Notes: a model not told the origin generated them from the letters alone. Shown: positions 1 through 8,750, numbered from the stretch's first letter. The stretch is DNA of 64,000 nt from Flavobacteriales bacterium (GCA_003499525.1 DNTB01000021.1:1-64000), one strand, 5' to 3'. Program-made: numbers and translations.

Positions 1-1128
1 GGTTTGATTGGTAAAGCTACGATATACCGAGGCACAGCGTCTCAAGATCATGCCGTAAGTACTGATGTAAATTACTGGAACACGATTATAAATAAATCAA
101 CCCCTTTTTCTATTGAAATATTAGCAAGAAATGACAACCCCGAGAGTGGTGTTCCTCAGTTTATGATGGCTAAAAATAACGCGGCAGTAATATATAGAGG
201 CTACTCAATTTTGTATAACAACGGGGAGATAAATAGCGGCTTCAATGATGGAGGAAACAGGCTTGAAAGACTAATCAATTTTACAATGGTTTCCGAACAA
301 TGGTATTATATAGCCTCTACCTATGATGGATTACTTCAAACTACTAGCTTCAAACTTTTAATAAATGGATTGGAGGTAGGTGAAGCATTTAATACCGGAG
401 GTGTAACAGATGTTAATTCGAACGATGGTTTATGGGTAGGTTCAAGAGCATGGGGGCAGCCAAACACTACAAGGGAATGGGACGGGTTACTAGATGAATT
501 TAGGATTAGCAAAATTGAGCGGTCAGCCGCTTGGATTAATGCTAATAATTTGAATTTAATGAACCCATCCGCTTATATTTCAGCAAATGAAATAGAAGAA
601 ATAGGAGGTGAAAACTCTATTATAATTAGCCTAACTCCAGCCCTTTATATTTCAGCGAATGAAATTTCCTTAACGGGTCGAATAAACCACACAATTACGA
701 GTATTAGCGGGCAAATAACATTTGGAGGCCCCGAAACCGGAATTAATAGCCAAAGAAGCGATTTGATTTCAGGCATAGCCCCGGCAATACAATTAAGGTC
801 AGAAGCCATAGTAATATCAGACAGTAGTGGAACGACCATTTTAAGTATAGCCGAAACTATAAGTTTGAAAGGCGCGTCCGGGCAAATTAATAGCTCCTTT
901 TCGCACGTTGTATACACTTATCCTGCAAACATTACATTCTACGGACCTGCAAATACGGTCATTACTCAAGACTCAACAGAAATACAAAGTATTGCGGCCA
1001 TTGTTCAGCTTTTAAAACGTCCTGCGCGAATTACAGATACCCGGCCAGAGATAGTAGATGATGAAGATATTCAATATCGAATAGGTCTAACGTCTAAAGT
1101 TAGGCGAAAAAATACCCGTTGGATATGA
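1..1128 (+). CDS. LamG/concanavalin-like phage tail-type protein, 5' partial
   Basis: The reading frame is open at the left edge, so the N-terminus lies outside the window and the TTG at 4 is probably not a true start. Residues about 30-175 read as a LamG/concanavalin A-like jelly roll: a line ending near WYYIASTYDG, an INGLEVG strand and the late signature DGLLDEFRISKIERSAAWI. This signature is common in carbohydrate-binding domains of phage tail or secreted proteins. The rest (about 190-345) is a series of short, similar, Ser/Thr/Ile-rich segments recurring around PALYISANEI, which suggests degenerate beta repeats. The stop overlaps the next start (ATGA). With the holin-like and lipoprotein genes downstream, I infer a tail or structural gene of a prophage-like element. 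A secreted host protein remains possible. Confidence 0.7.
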   Translation, partial: GLIGKATIYRGTASQDHAVSTDVNYWNTIINKSTPFSIEILARNDNPESGVPQFMMAKNNAAVIYRGYSILYNNGEINSGFNDGGNRLERLINFTMVSEQWYYIASTYDGLLQTTSFKLLINGLEVGEAFNTGGVTDVNSNDGLWVGSRAWGQPNTTREWDGLLDEFRISKIERSAAWINANNLNLMNPSAYISANEIEEIGGENSIIISLTPALYISANEISLTGRINHTITSISGQITFGGPETGINSQRSDLISGIAPAIQLRSEAIVISDSSGTTILSIAETISLKGASGQINSSFSHVVYTYPANITFYGPANTVITQDSTEIQSIAAIVQLLKRPARITDTRPEIVDDEDIQYRIGLTSKVRRKNTRWI

Positions 1129-1421
1129 CACTACCGGAAACGCAAGATTTGACTTTAATAGGGGCTTTAGTAGTTGCCATCGGTTTTTTAGTTCGGATGC
1201 TTTTTAAATATATTGACACACAGCTAAAAGACAAAACCGAACAAATTAAGCATTTACAGGCTACTCTAGATCAAAAAGAAAAAAATGAACAAGAGCTGGC
1301 TAGGGAAACATTTCAAACGCTTGCTTTAGTTCATCAGACTATTCAGGAGCAGCAAGAACAAATTAATTATAGCAAAACCAATAACAAGCTATTGCAAGAC
1401 ATACATAATAAAATAAAATGA
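1125..1421 (+). CDS. Holin-like small membrane protein with coiled coil
   Basis: A 98-residue protein. The ATG at 1125 is preferred over TTG 1119 because it forms an ATGA overlap with the previous stop. One transmembrane helix (about residues 10-26, LIGALVVAIGFLVRMLF) is followed by a long charged, Gln/Glu/Lys-rich coiled coil to the C-terminus. Small proteins with an N-terminal membrane anchor and a cytoplasmic coiled coil often sit between tail and lysis genes in Bacteroidota phages. That position suggests a holin or lysis accessory role, but there is no diagnostic motif. The stop overlaps the next gene's start by ATGA, so translation is probably coupled. Confidence 0.6.
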   Translation: MTLPETQDLTLIGALVVAIGFLVRMLFKYIDTQLKDKTEQIKHLQATLDQKEKNEQELARETFQTLALVHQTIQEQQEQINYSKTNNKLLQDIHNKIK

Positions 1422-1942
1422 GTGCATTTAAAGACTTTCAGGAAAAAATAGAGCAGTTAGGCGACAAATGGGGCGCGAAATTAAACATTCAAGCCCCGGC
1501 AAAGGAAATATTTGCAGCATCGAACCCGCGCAATGCAGAAATTTTATTCGTAGATGATGACTCAAATAACTTAGTAAGTTTTAAGGCGAATTTTCGCAGG
1601 AATTTCAACATTCACGTTTGCGATAATCCAGATTGCGCCCTTAAAATACTTATTGACAACCCAAAGATCAAAATTGTAATCAGCGACTACCGGCTTGAAG
1701 AAAACACCGGTTTAGAGTTTTTGCAAAAAGTAAACGCCATCAGGCCCGAAGCCGTAAAGATTATAGTCACCGGCTATACAGATATTCAATTGGCCATTGA
1801 GGACATACAAGCGGCCAGGATATATAAATTCATCCATAAACCGGTTGATATTGTCCAATGGGGAGAGCTGATAGATTCAGCAAAAAAACACTACAAAAAA
1901 GAAAGCATTGCTTTGATGCTTAGACCCCATGAGAGTATTTAG
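1418..1942 (+). CDS. Orphan receiver-domain (REC) protein
   Basis: A 174-residue protein. After about 40 N-terminal residues without a recognised domain comes a complete CheY-like receiver domain: an acidic pocket in ILFVDDDSNN, the phospho-acceptor Asp in VISDYRLEENTG, the switch Thr in IIVTGYTD and the conserved Lys in FIHKPVD. No DNA-binding or enzymatic output domain follows; the protein ends about 25 residues after the REC fold. The gene is ATGA-coupled to the holin-like gene and overlaps the lipoprotein gene by 14 bases, so it belongs to the phage-like cassette. Single-domain receivers normally act by protein contact. What it does in this context is unknown, and no kinase is nearby. Confidence 0.85.
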   Translation: MSAFKDFQEKIEQLGDKWGAKLNIQAPAKEIFAASNPRNAEILFVDDDSNNLVSFKANFRRNFNIHVCDNPDCALKILIDNPKIKIVISDYRLEENTGLEFLQKVNAIRPEAVKIIVTGYTDIQLAIEDIQAARIYKFIHKPVDIVQWGELIDSAKKHYKKESIALMLRPHESI

Positions 1943-2411
1943 CCTGTTTTTATTATCCATCATTCTGTTTTCGTGCGGCCCTCAAGCTAAATTAAGACGC
2001 GCCAGCAAAAAGATTGAGAGAATAGTAGCCAAATACCCCGAGCTAAAACAAATCGACACTATAGAGCAAACAATCGTTGTAAAAGACACATTTTACACGC
2101 CGGCAATCAATGTGCAAGACTCATTCGCTTATCAAGTGGGCGACACTACCCAAAGAACCGATTCGGCCACAGGCGTAATAGTAACAACCATTATTCAACC
2201 TGAGTACATTAAGCAATTTGTATATGTGCCACCAGATACCCTTATTCAACAAGACACCATTTTAATTCGAACCCCGGTTGAAAGAATTGTCACCAAGCCA
2301 CACAAAAAAACTGACTTAGATCATGTTAAAAATATCGTTTTTTGGATGATCGTAATATATCTATTAATTAGGATAATTCTCAAGATTACCCGGGTCAATT
2401 TCCCGTTTTAA
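1929..2411 (+). CDS. Small lipoprotein with C-terminal membrane helix (spanin-like?)
   Basis: A 160-residue protein. The N-terminus is a lipoprotein signal (hydrophobic run, then LFSCG, acylated Cys near residue 16). A basic helical segment (RRASKKIERIVAKYP) leads into a Thr/Asp/Val-rich extended region. Near the C-terminus is a transmembrane helix (about 135-152, IVFWMIVIYLLIRIIL). A protein anchored to lipid at one end and a membrane helix at the other could bridge envelope layers, as unimolecular spanins do. That role is inferred from topology and from its place at the end of the phage-like cassette. The gene overlaps the REC gene by 14 bases. Confidence 0.6.
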   Translation: MRVFSLFLLSIILFSCGPQAKLRRASKKIERIVAKYPELKQIDTIEQTIVVKDTFYTPAINVQDSFAYQVGDTTQRTDSATGVIVTTIIQPEYIKQFVYVPPDTLIQQDTILIRTPVERIVTKPHKKTDLDHVKNIVFWMIVIYLLIRIILKITRVNFPF

Positions 2412-2421
2412 AGCCAAACCC

Positions 2422-2526
2422 GTAGAAAAAATCGTGCAATACAATACATTTTTGAACTTTCGTGCGGAAAAAATTGTGTAAAGTATTGATAATCAGACCC
2501 CGTTCAATTTGCACGATTTTTTCCGC
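2422..2526. repeat. Three copies of an 18-base motif, third copy inverted
   Basis: Consensus gcggaaaaaatcgtgcaa occurs on the + strand at 2422-2439 (16/18) and 2464-2481 (16/18) and on the - strand at 2509-2526 (taken as reference). Spacing is 42 and 45 bases, about four helical turns. The first and third copies also form an inverted repeat with 14-base perfect arms. The array fills the gap between the end of the phage-like operon and the convergent gene at 2552. It resembles protein-binding arm sites or a regulatory array more than a terminator, because the loops are long. Confidence 0.6.
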
Positions 2527-3183
2527 CAAACTGTACTAGTCCTGTTTGCACTCACACAACCTTTAGAACACGTTCTGAAAGCTGACTATTGTCATGTATT
2601 TTATTCTCGAAGGATTCAACCGAGCAAAACCAGTTTTCAATTTGCCCGCGCAAAATAGTAGCTTCAATTTTAGCGGTCCCATAAGTCGGAGGCAAAGTTT
2701 CTATAATGAGAATACAGGTATTAGTAAATTGCTCATTGAGCAGTTCAAAACGCTGGGTTACGTAAGAAAAGCCAGAATTATATTTAGCTTCAATCCATAT
2801 TCTATAAAAATTGTCGGCCATTAGTTTAAAGTTCATTTCAATATCTCTTGCAACCCTCACTTTTTCCGCGCCACCATTGCGCGACAAATCAAATAGCCCC
2901 CAATTGTTCCAGTACAGTTTTTGCAGACCCAAATGAATATGAATAGCTTCATTTAACCGAAATGTAAGCACCTTAGATATTTCAACCAAATACTTTTTGA
3001 CGGCCTTTTCGTTTGTAAAATATTGATTACCGCGATCACGCCCCAGATGAACCGAGTATTGCCGGCGCGTCAAAATAGGGCTATTCAGGTCCGGTTTTGA
3101 ATAGTACGATAATTTAACCCCACGCATGAGGCAAATGTAATATTCGATTGTCTTACAAAAAAACTTAAAGTACTGATAATCAG
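2479..3183. repeat. 18-base imperfect direct repeats bracketing one gene
   Basis: taaagtattgataatcag at 2479-2496 and taaagtactgataatcag at 3166-3183 differ at one base. They lie in direct orientation about 690 bases apart, enclosing only the minus-strand gene at 2552-3127. The first copy starts inside the second copy of the three-copy motif. The arrangement could be attachment-site cores or duplicated boundaries left by insertion. No integrase or transposase is visible in the window. Confidence 0.5.
2552..3127 (-). CDS. Unrecognised protein of the phage-like region
   Basis: I do not recognise this family. The reading frame allows 212 residues from 3190, but the first 21 codons run through the direct repeat at 3166-3183. 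I therefore prefer the internal ATG at 3127 (191 residues). The protein is mixed to mostly helical, soluble, and rich in aromatic residues (YWNNWGLFD, WIEAKYNSGF). It has no signal peptide and no obvious catalytic motif. It is the only gene facing against the phage-like operon and sits alone between direct repeats, as accessory ('moron'-type) cargo genes often do. That is inference only. Confidence 0.55.
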   Translation of the reverse strand: MRGVKLSYYSKPDLNSPILTRRQYSVHLGRDRGNQYFTNEKAVKKYLVEISKVLTFRLNEAIHIHLGLQKLYWNNWGLFDLSRNGGAEKVRVARDIEMNFKLMADNFYRIWIEAKYNSGFSYVTQRFELLNEQFTNTCILIIETLPPTYGTAKIEATILRGQIENWFCSVESFENKIHDNSQLSERVLKVV

Positions 3184-3454
3184 GATACAAAAGTATATTT
3201 TGAAATCCCGATAATTAATATTATGTTAAATAGATATTGATCAATATAGATCACAAATACATGCCGGTTTGATTACCACCACTACTCGATATGGAATGCT
3301 ACAAAACGAGCCCCTCTAAATCTGAATAGGATTCCTAATAAATTACACACTCTTTTTTACTCCTTAAAAATCCTTTGTCAGAAAAAACCGATTAGTTCAT
3401 TAATTGATGCTAACGAATGAAAGCATTAATATCTCAACCTTGGATTCTTTGATT
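3128..3454. other. AT-rich intergenic junction between phage-like region and core genes
   Basis: About 330 bases containing no coding sequence that I trust. It holds the second 18-base direct repeat (3166-3183), a strongly AT-rich stretch (about 3200-3260), and no tRNA or other RNA gene that I can recognise. The boundary between the mobile-looking left end and the chromosomal backbone probably lies here. Confidence 0.4.
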
Positions 3455-5185
3455 TTAAGAACCTTTAATATCCAGAACTCCAGGATTATAAATCACTTCC
3501 CCTCCTTTAACTGTAGCGGCAACAGATATGTCGATAAGATCTTCAGGAGGCGTTTTTAGAGGATTTCGTTCCAGTACTACCATATCGGCAACTTTACCTG
3601 GTTCAAGAGTTCCTTTAATTTGTTCTTCGAAATGCTGAAAAGCTCCCCAAATTGTCATGGCCTTTAAGGCGTAGAATGTTGAAATTCGCTCATCTTCGCC
3701 AATAGTTCTTCCGCTTCTTGAGCTTCGAGTAACAGCAGAGCTCAATACTCTCATAGAATTTGGAGATGTAACCGGAGCATCATGATGCAAACTGAATTTT
3801 AATTCTTTTTCCAACGCGGATTTAGATGGCGATATGGAAAAAGCTCTTTGCTCTCCCAGAATACTGTTTACATGATAATCACCCCAATAAAAGGTATGAG
3901 TAGGAAAAAATGATGGAAATATGCCCTCTTCCTGGAATTGATCCAATTGAGCCTCTGTAGCAGTTTGAGCATGGATAGCTACACTTCTTCTATCGGATTT
4001 ACCGTACTTTTCATTGGCTTTTCTAATGGCATCAATGAATTGCTGAATAGCAGCATCACCGTTACAATGAGCCAGTATTTGAATATTATTCTGATATGCC
4101 TGATCGATATACTCATTGAGCTTATTGTTATCCATGGCTGGATAACCTTTAAAACAGGTGTCATCCTGATGCTTATGATAGCAGTTGGTCAACCATGCTG
4201 TTCTCCCCTGAGGTGTGCCATCAAGTACGATTTTCAACCCCCCAATTCTATAACCGTTGTAGTAGTCTTTAGAATAAAACGGGGTTTGAATGGCAGAAGC
4301 GTTGGATAGTATATCCGGGTAGGATACCACATCAATACGGAGATCCCCGTTTTCTGATGCCATTTCTAAGGTTCTTGTTCCTTCGGTTGTAGTTCTTCCC
4401 TCCTGAGCTGTAGTAAAGCCATTCAACACATAAATCTCCTGTCCTTTCATCAACATTTCCAGTACTACATCATTGTTAAAAGACGGAAGAACCATGTTAT
4501 AATAGAGTTCATAATGTGCATTTTCTTCCAAAATGCCATTAGGTTCGTTTGAGGTGCCTTTTCTTCTGATTCTGCCTCCCCGAGGATCAGGAGTATATTC
4601 CGTATACCCTATTAGTTCAAGTGCCTTTGAATTAACGGTGGAAATGTGTCCGGACTGATGGAAAATAATGATCGGGTATTTCGAGGTTACAGCGTCGAGA
4701 TCGTGCTTGTCAGGCTGCCTGTCTAAATAGGCGTCATCATATCCAAAGCCAATGACCCAACCGGTTTGATCAATAAGATTTTGGTTCTTCTCAATCCACT
4801 TCTTCAGCTCAAACTTTATATCTCTTACCGATTTGCCTTTGCCATCTGGAGGAGCCATTAAATTGGCTGCAATACCCTGAAGCCCTACATTGAATATGTG
4901 ACTATGTCCGTCAATGAATCCGGGCAAAAGGGTTTGACCCTTTAAATCTATTCGTTCCGCAGCCGGAAAAGAGTCGAGAGCAACGTCCAACGCACCGGTA
5001 TACTTAATCGTCGAACCTTCTGTTACCAATGCTTCGATGTACTCGGGTTTGTCACCTACCATCGAAATAATTTCTCCGTTGAAGAATAATTTGTTATCGA
5101 CGGCTTTGCTCTTATCTCTTTTCTGGCAAGCAGATACGGCGATAACAACCACGTAGATATTAATCCAAAAAAGGAAGAATCTCAT
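3455..5185 (-). CDS. Secreted amidohydrolase, YtcJ-like (Amidohydrolase_3)
   Basis: A 576-residue metal-dependent hydrolase of the amidohydrolase superfamily, YtcJ/Amidohydrolase_3 branch. The N-terminus is a lipoprotein signal with lipobox VSAC (Cys20), so the enzyme should be anchored in the envelope. The metal-binding motif GHSH lies at 93-96 after the typical LPGFIDGHSH lead. Further ligand regions include FHQSGH, ILAHCNGD and AIHAQT, and the C-terminal LEPGKVADMVVLERNP strand is characteristic of the small beta-sandwich. Members cleave amide or carbamate bonds, but the substrate here cannot be read from sequence. The gene stands alone, divergent from the DUF2237 gene. Length is normal for the family. 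Confidence 0.9.
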   Translation of the reverse strand: MRFFLFWINIYVVVIAVSACQKRDKSKAVDNKLFFNGEIISMVGDKPEYIEALVTEGSTIKYTGALDVALDSFPAAERIDLKGQTLLPGFIDGHSHIFNVGLQGIAANLMAPPDGKGKSVRDIKFELKKWIEKNQNLIDQTGWVIGFGYDDAYLDRQPDKHDLDAVTSKYPIIIFHQSGHISTVNSKALELIGYTEYTPDPRGGRIRRKGTSNEPNGILEENAHYELYYNMVLPSFNNDVVLEMLMKGQEIYVLNGFTTAQEGRTTTEGTRTLEMASENGDLRIDVVSYPDILSNASAIQTPFYSKDYYNGYRIGGLKIVLDGTPQGRTAWLTNCYHKHQDDTCFKGYPAMDNNKLNEYIDQAYQNNIQILAHCNGDAAIQQFIDAIRKANEKYGKSDRRSVAIHAQTATEAQLDQFQEEGIFPSFFPTHTFYWGDYHVNSILGEQRAFSISPSKSALEKELKFSLHHDAPVTSPNSMRVLSSAVTRSSRSGRTIGEDERISTFYALKAMTIWGAFQHFEEQIKGTLEPGKVADMVVLERNPLKTPPEDLIDISVAATVKGGEVIYNPGVLDIKGS

Positions 5186-5285
5186 GTCGGCTAATTTAAA
5201 AACTTAATACCTTACCAACGAGAATTGATTTTAGGTCAAACAAAGGAGTATTTCGAATGTTACCCCTTCATGTAAATCTTTAAAG

Positions 5286-5666
5286 ATGGAATTAAATGTA
5301 TTTGGTGAACCCCTTTTGGAGTGCAGTAATGAGCCGCTGACGGGATTTTATCGGGATGGATGCTGCCATTCAGGCCCTGACGATCTGGGAGTGCATACTG
5401 TTTGTGTTATCGTCACCAAGGATTTTCTCGATTTCTCAAAACAGGTGGGTAATGATCTTAGCACTCCCAGACCTCAATGGAGTTTTCCAGGACTTAAACC
5501 CGGAGATCGATGGTGTTTATGTGCTTCCCGTTTTAAGCAAGCTGCGGAATTCGGGTATGCCCCCAAAGTCGTATTAGAAGCGACCAACGAAAAAACGCTC
5601 AAAGTAGTGGATATGAGCATATTGATAGAACATGCTCATTACACAAAGGAACATACTGATATTTAA
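5286..5666 (+). CDS. DUF2237 family protein
   Basis: A 126-residue protein matching the DUF2237 pattern closely: N-terminal NVFGEPLLECS, then LTGFYRDGCCHSGPDDLGVHTVC, GNDLSTPRP, FPGLKPGDRWCLCASRF and a C-terminal VVLEATNEKTL. The conserved cysteines (GCC, TVC, WCLC) suggest a structural or metal role, but the family has no established function. It is a single gene, convergent with the GH3 fusion gene and overlapping its end by 4 bases. It is divergent from the amidohydrolase, with about 100 bases between the starts. Assignment is firm; role is unknown. Confidence 0.92.
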   Translation: MELNVFGEPLLECSNEPLTGFYRDGCCHSGPDDLGVHTVCVIVTKDFLDFSKQVGNDLSTPRPQWSFPGLKPGDRWCLCASRFKQAAEFGYAPKVVLEATNEKTLKVVDMSILIEHAHYTKEHTDI

Positions 5667-8644
5667 TGGTGATGGTCCGCCATCAATGGCCTATCCGACT
5701 CTTCAATGGATTCGTAAATGGCCTGCATGATATCCGTTCGAATATTCATTTCAACCAGTTTTTTATTGTCAGCTCTTGGATGGATTCTGTTCGACAGAAA
5801 AATATAAACAATACCGTTTACCGGATCGGCCCATGAGATTGTTCCTGTGAAGCCGGTATGTCCAAAACTGGCTATGGAAACACATTCGCACGTTGGTCCA
5901 CCTTCTCCATCGAGAACGGGTTTATCAAAACCTGCTCCTCGTCTATTCTCACTCAGGGAGTCAGCACAAAACTGACACTTTGTATACTCCTTAATTATTT
6001 CGGCACTTAGATATTCTTTTCCACCATACTTTCCTCCGTTCAGATACATCTGCATGAGTGCGGCCAGGTCCCGCGAATTGGAGAACAATCCTGCATGACC
6101 TCCTACTCCACCCATCATAGCTGCTCCCGGATCGTGGACATCGCCCCAAATGAGCTGCCTTCTAAAATACCGGTCATTTTCGGTGGGTATGATATTCTCC
6201 CGATCAAAGTAATCGAGGGGTAAAAATGTAGTAGTTCTCAGTCCCAAAGGCCTGTAAAACTGGTCTTTCGCATAGTACTCAAGAGGCAGACCGGTGGTGT
6301 TTTCAATAATTCGCTGAATGAAATAATAGCCAAGATCGCTATATAAGTACTCTCCCCTTTCTTTCAAAGGGGCTTTGAGAATGCTCTTTAGCATAGAGTC
6401 AGGATAATGCTTGTTGATGTAAAGATCCTCAGCAACTCTTAGCGGGTACAAATCGGATGGAATGAGTGAGTAAATATCGTAGCGAGGAACCCCGTCTGAC
6501 ATTGTTTGAAGATAAAATGGTATCCACGAACGCAGGCCGGCCTGGTGAGCCAATATTTCTCTCAGGGTCAAGTCGGCATATTCCGTAGTATCGACCAGTT
6601 CCGGTAAGTAATTTTCAAGAGTATTTCCCAAGTCTATTAGCCCATCGTTATCGAGCTTCATGAGGGCAGGCAAAGTAGCGGCTATTTTCGTTATAGATGC
6701 GAGGTCATACAGATCATCAGTGCTTACATCTGTTCTGGCTTCATAGGTATGATGACCATAGCTCTGTTCAAGGACTACCCTCCCATTCCTTGCCACTAAT
6801 ACCTGACACCCGGGGTACGCTTTTTGACGAATTCCTTTTTGGACAATGCTATCGATTCGTGCAAGGGTAAGTGAATTTAAACCTTCTTGTTCCGGAATAC
6901 CAATCGATAGCCGGATCGCCTTTGTCATTATCCCCGTCCCATAATCAAATCCCCCTGCACTAACTGGTAAAATACCCTTAAATCCTAGACCTCCATATAG
7001 CAACTGAGCAACTGCAGCTTGGGTCTCTGGCCAATCGTTGTAAGCCATTATAATGTAGCGCGGATTCAGGTTACTGTCAAGCTTGTTTAGCAAGTACGGG
7101 CTTCCAAACAACGCCAGGCCGGCATTGGTTTCCTTAACAATCTTCTTTATGAGATTCCACTCTGAGGAATTAACTCCAAATCCAGATTTCGGATTTCTGG
7201 ATGTGCCGTGAACAGAAACCACTACCTCATCCAGCTTGTTTAAACTATCCAATATGAGCTTTAATTCATCTGATGTGGCATTCTGCGTAATTGAAAAGGC
7301 AGAAACATCCTGATACCATTGAACCTGCTTATGCAATTCCACTTCTCCGCCAGCACCAATCGCTACAAACCCTCTTTTCGTGTTATGTAAATTCTTAAAT
7401 GGTAAAACCTTTCCGGAATCAGAAACTAAAGTTATAGCTTGCTCTATGAGAGTGCGTTTCAGAGCGTAGTACTTTGGACTATTCAACTTTTGCACTACAT
7501 TATCTAATGTATCTACCTGCTTATCAACATCATACAAGTATTTAAATGTTAATACCTTACGACATCTGACGTCAATACTTTCTCTAAGTTTCTCATCTTC
7601 TTTGGCAGCTTTTTTAATGGTGTTAATTGCTTTTTCAACATCTTCCGGGAACAGGAGTACATCATTTCCTGCTTTGAGAGCGAGCAGTTCCAATTCACCG
7701 GACGAGTAATAATTCGAGACCCCTTTCATATTCAAAGCATCTGTAAACGACAGCCCTTGAAAGCCGAGGCTATTCTGCAACAGACCGCTCACAATCTCCG
7801 GTGAAAGTGTTGATGCGCGATTTTGTGTAGAATCTAATTCCGGAATGAACAAATGCGCATTCATTATACCGACAACACCGGAGTCGATTAGCGCCTTGAA
7901 AGGAAACAACTCGATTTTCTCCAATCTATTGATATTATGGGGCACAACGGGCAGTGTTTTATGCGAATCCGTTTCCGTGTCACCATGTCCGGGAAAGTGT
8001 TTTGCTACTGCTGCTACCTTTTGAGATTGCAGCCCTTTCATGTATGCAGTACCTTTTCGGGCGACATTAAACCGGTCTTCGCCGAAAGAACGACTACCAA
8101 TGACGGGGTTCTTAGGGTTTACATTAACATCGACAACCGGAGCAAAATCGATATGAACACCCAGCAGTTTGGCTTGCTCAGCTATTTGAGCTCCCATGCG
8201 GTAAATTAGGCTGTCATCCTGTATAGCTCCAAGCATTAATTGCCTTGGATAGGATACAGTGCTGTCCAACCTCATTCCCAGACCCCATTCCGCATCCATG
8301 GCAACCATCAATGGAATTTCTGCTTTTCTCTGATACCTCGCCAGCTGTTTACTTTGACGAACAGGACCACCCTGAAAAAAAATCAACCCCCCAATCTTGT
8401 GTTTCTTAACAAGGTTCTCGATGTGCTCTACATGATCTTCATCTTTGTTCGAGTATGCAGCTACCATCATCAATTGCCCAATTTGGTGTTCGAGACTTAG
8501 GTTTTTCATAATGGAGTCAACCCATTGCACAGCTTCGTCATCCTGCAAAGGATCCACCTGATCTTCAGGTACATGCAGAGAAGACACAGCAAAAGCAACA
8601 AGTGCCAATACCCCTAGATTAAACATCGCTTTTCCCTTCTTCAT
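5663..8644 (-). CDS. Glycoside hydrolase family 3 / beta-lactamase-type serine hydrolase fusion
   Basis: A 993-residue exported protein with an N-terminal hydrophobic signal. Residues about 40-375 are a GH3 TIM barrel of the NagZ type: FAPVVDVN, then KHFPGHGDT (215-223) with the catalytic loop DSH (226-228), and nucleophile Asp302 in TDALNMKGV. A GH3 C-terminal alpha/beta domain follows (about 395-580). Residues about 590-985 are a class C beta-lactamase/PBP-like domain: SxxK as Ser650-Lys653 in LASITK, YSD at 768-770 in place of YxN, and HTG at 929-931. This two-enzyme architecture is widespread in Bacteroidota. The likely role is recycling or trimming of muropeptides: beta-N-acetylglucosaminidase plus peptidase or esterase. 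Both active sites look intact. Confidence 0.93.
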   Translation of the reverse strand: MKKGKAMFNLGVLALVAFAVSSLHVPEDQVDPLQDDEAVQWVDSIMKNLSLEHQIGQLMMVAAYSNKDEDHVEHIENLVKKHKIGGLIFFQGGPVRQSKQLARYQRKAEIPLMVAMDAEWGLGMRLDSTVSYPRQLMLGAIQDDSLIYRMGAQIAEQAKLLGVHIDFAPVVDVNVNPKNPVIGSRSFGEDRFNVARKGTAYMKGLQSQKVAAVAKHFPGHGDTETDSHKTLPVVPHNINRLEKIELFPFKALIDSGVVGIMNAHLFIPELDSTQNRASTLSPEIVSGLLQNSLGFQGLSFTDALNMKGVSNYYSSGELELLALKAGNDVLLFPEDVEKAINTIKKAAKEDEKLRESIDVRCRKVLTFKYLYDVDKQVDTLDNVVQKLNSPKYYALKRTLIEQAITLVSDSGKVLPFKNLHNTKRGFVAIGAGGEVELHKQVQWYQDVSAFSITQNATSDELKLILDSLNKLDEVVVSVHGTSRNPKSGFGVNSSEWNLIKKIVKETNAGLALFGSPYLLNKLDSNLNPRYIIMAYNDWPETQAAVAQLLYGGLGFKGILPVSAGGFDYGTGIMTKAIRLSIGIPEQEGLNSLTLARIDSIVQKGIRQKAYPGCQVLVARNGRVVLEQSYGHHTYEARTDVSTDDLYDLASITKIAATLPALMKLDNDGLIDLGNTLENYLPELVDTTEYADLTLREILAHQAGLRSWIPFYLQTMSDGVPRYDIYSLIPSDLYPLRVAEDLYINKHYPDSMLKSILKAPLKERGEYLYSDLGYYFIQRIIENTTGLPLEYYAKDQFYRPLGLRTTTFLPLDYFDRENIIPTENDRYFRRQLIWGDVHDPGAAMMGGVGGHAGLFSNSRDLAALMQMYLNGGKYGGKEYLSAEIIKEYTKCQFCADSLSENRRGAGFDKPVLDGEGGPTCECVSIASFGHTGFTGTISWADPVNGIVYIFLSNRIHPRADNKKLVEMNIRTDIMQAIYESIEESDRPLMADHHH

Positions 8645-8657
8645 CGGTTGCTAAAGT

Positions 8658-8674
8658 ATGCTGTAAGACAGCAT
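8658..8674. promoter_or_regulatory. Short palindrome upstream of the GH3 fusion gene
   Basis: A perfect 7-base inverted repeat, atgctgt-aag-acagcat, ends 14 bases before the start codon of the GH3 fusion gene, which reads leftward. It could be an operator or a leader hairpin. Nothing links it to a specific regulator. Confidence 0.3.
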
Positions 8675-8750
8675 TAAATATGCCACTCGACCATAATTTT
8701 CAACAGTTCAGCGGTTCAATTTATTCCGACCTTTACGAGCGTTGAATCCG

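Noticed and set aside
2426..2522. Rho-independent terminator from the 14-base inverted repeat
   Set aside because: The loop would be about 69 bases. The inverted repeat is better explained by copies of a repeated motif.
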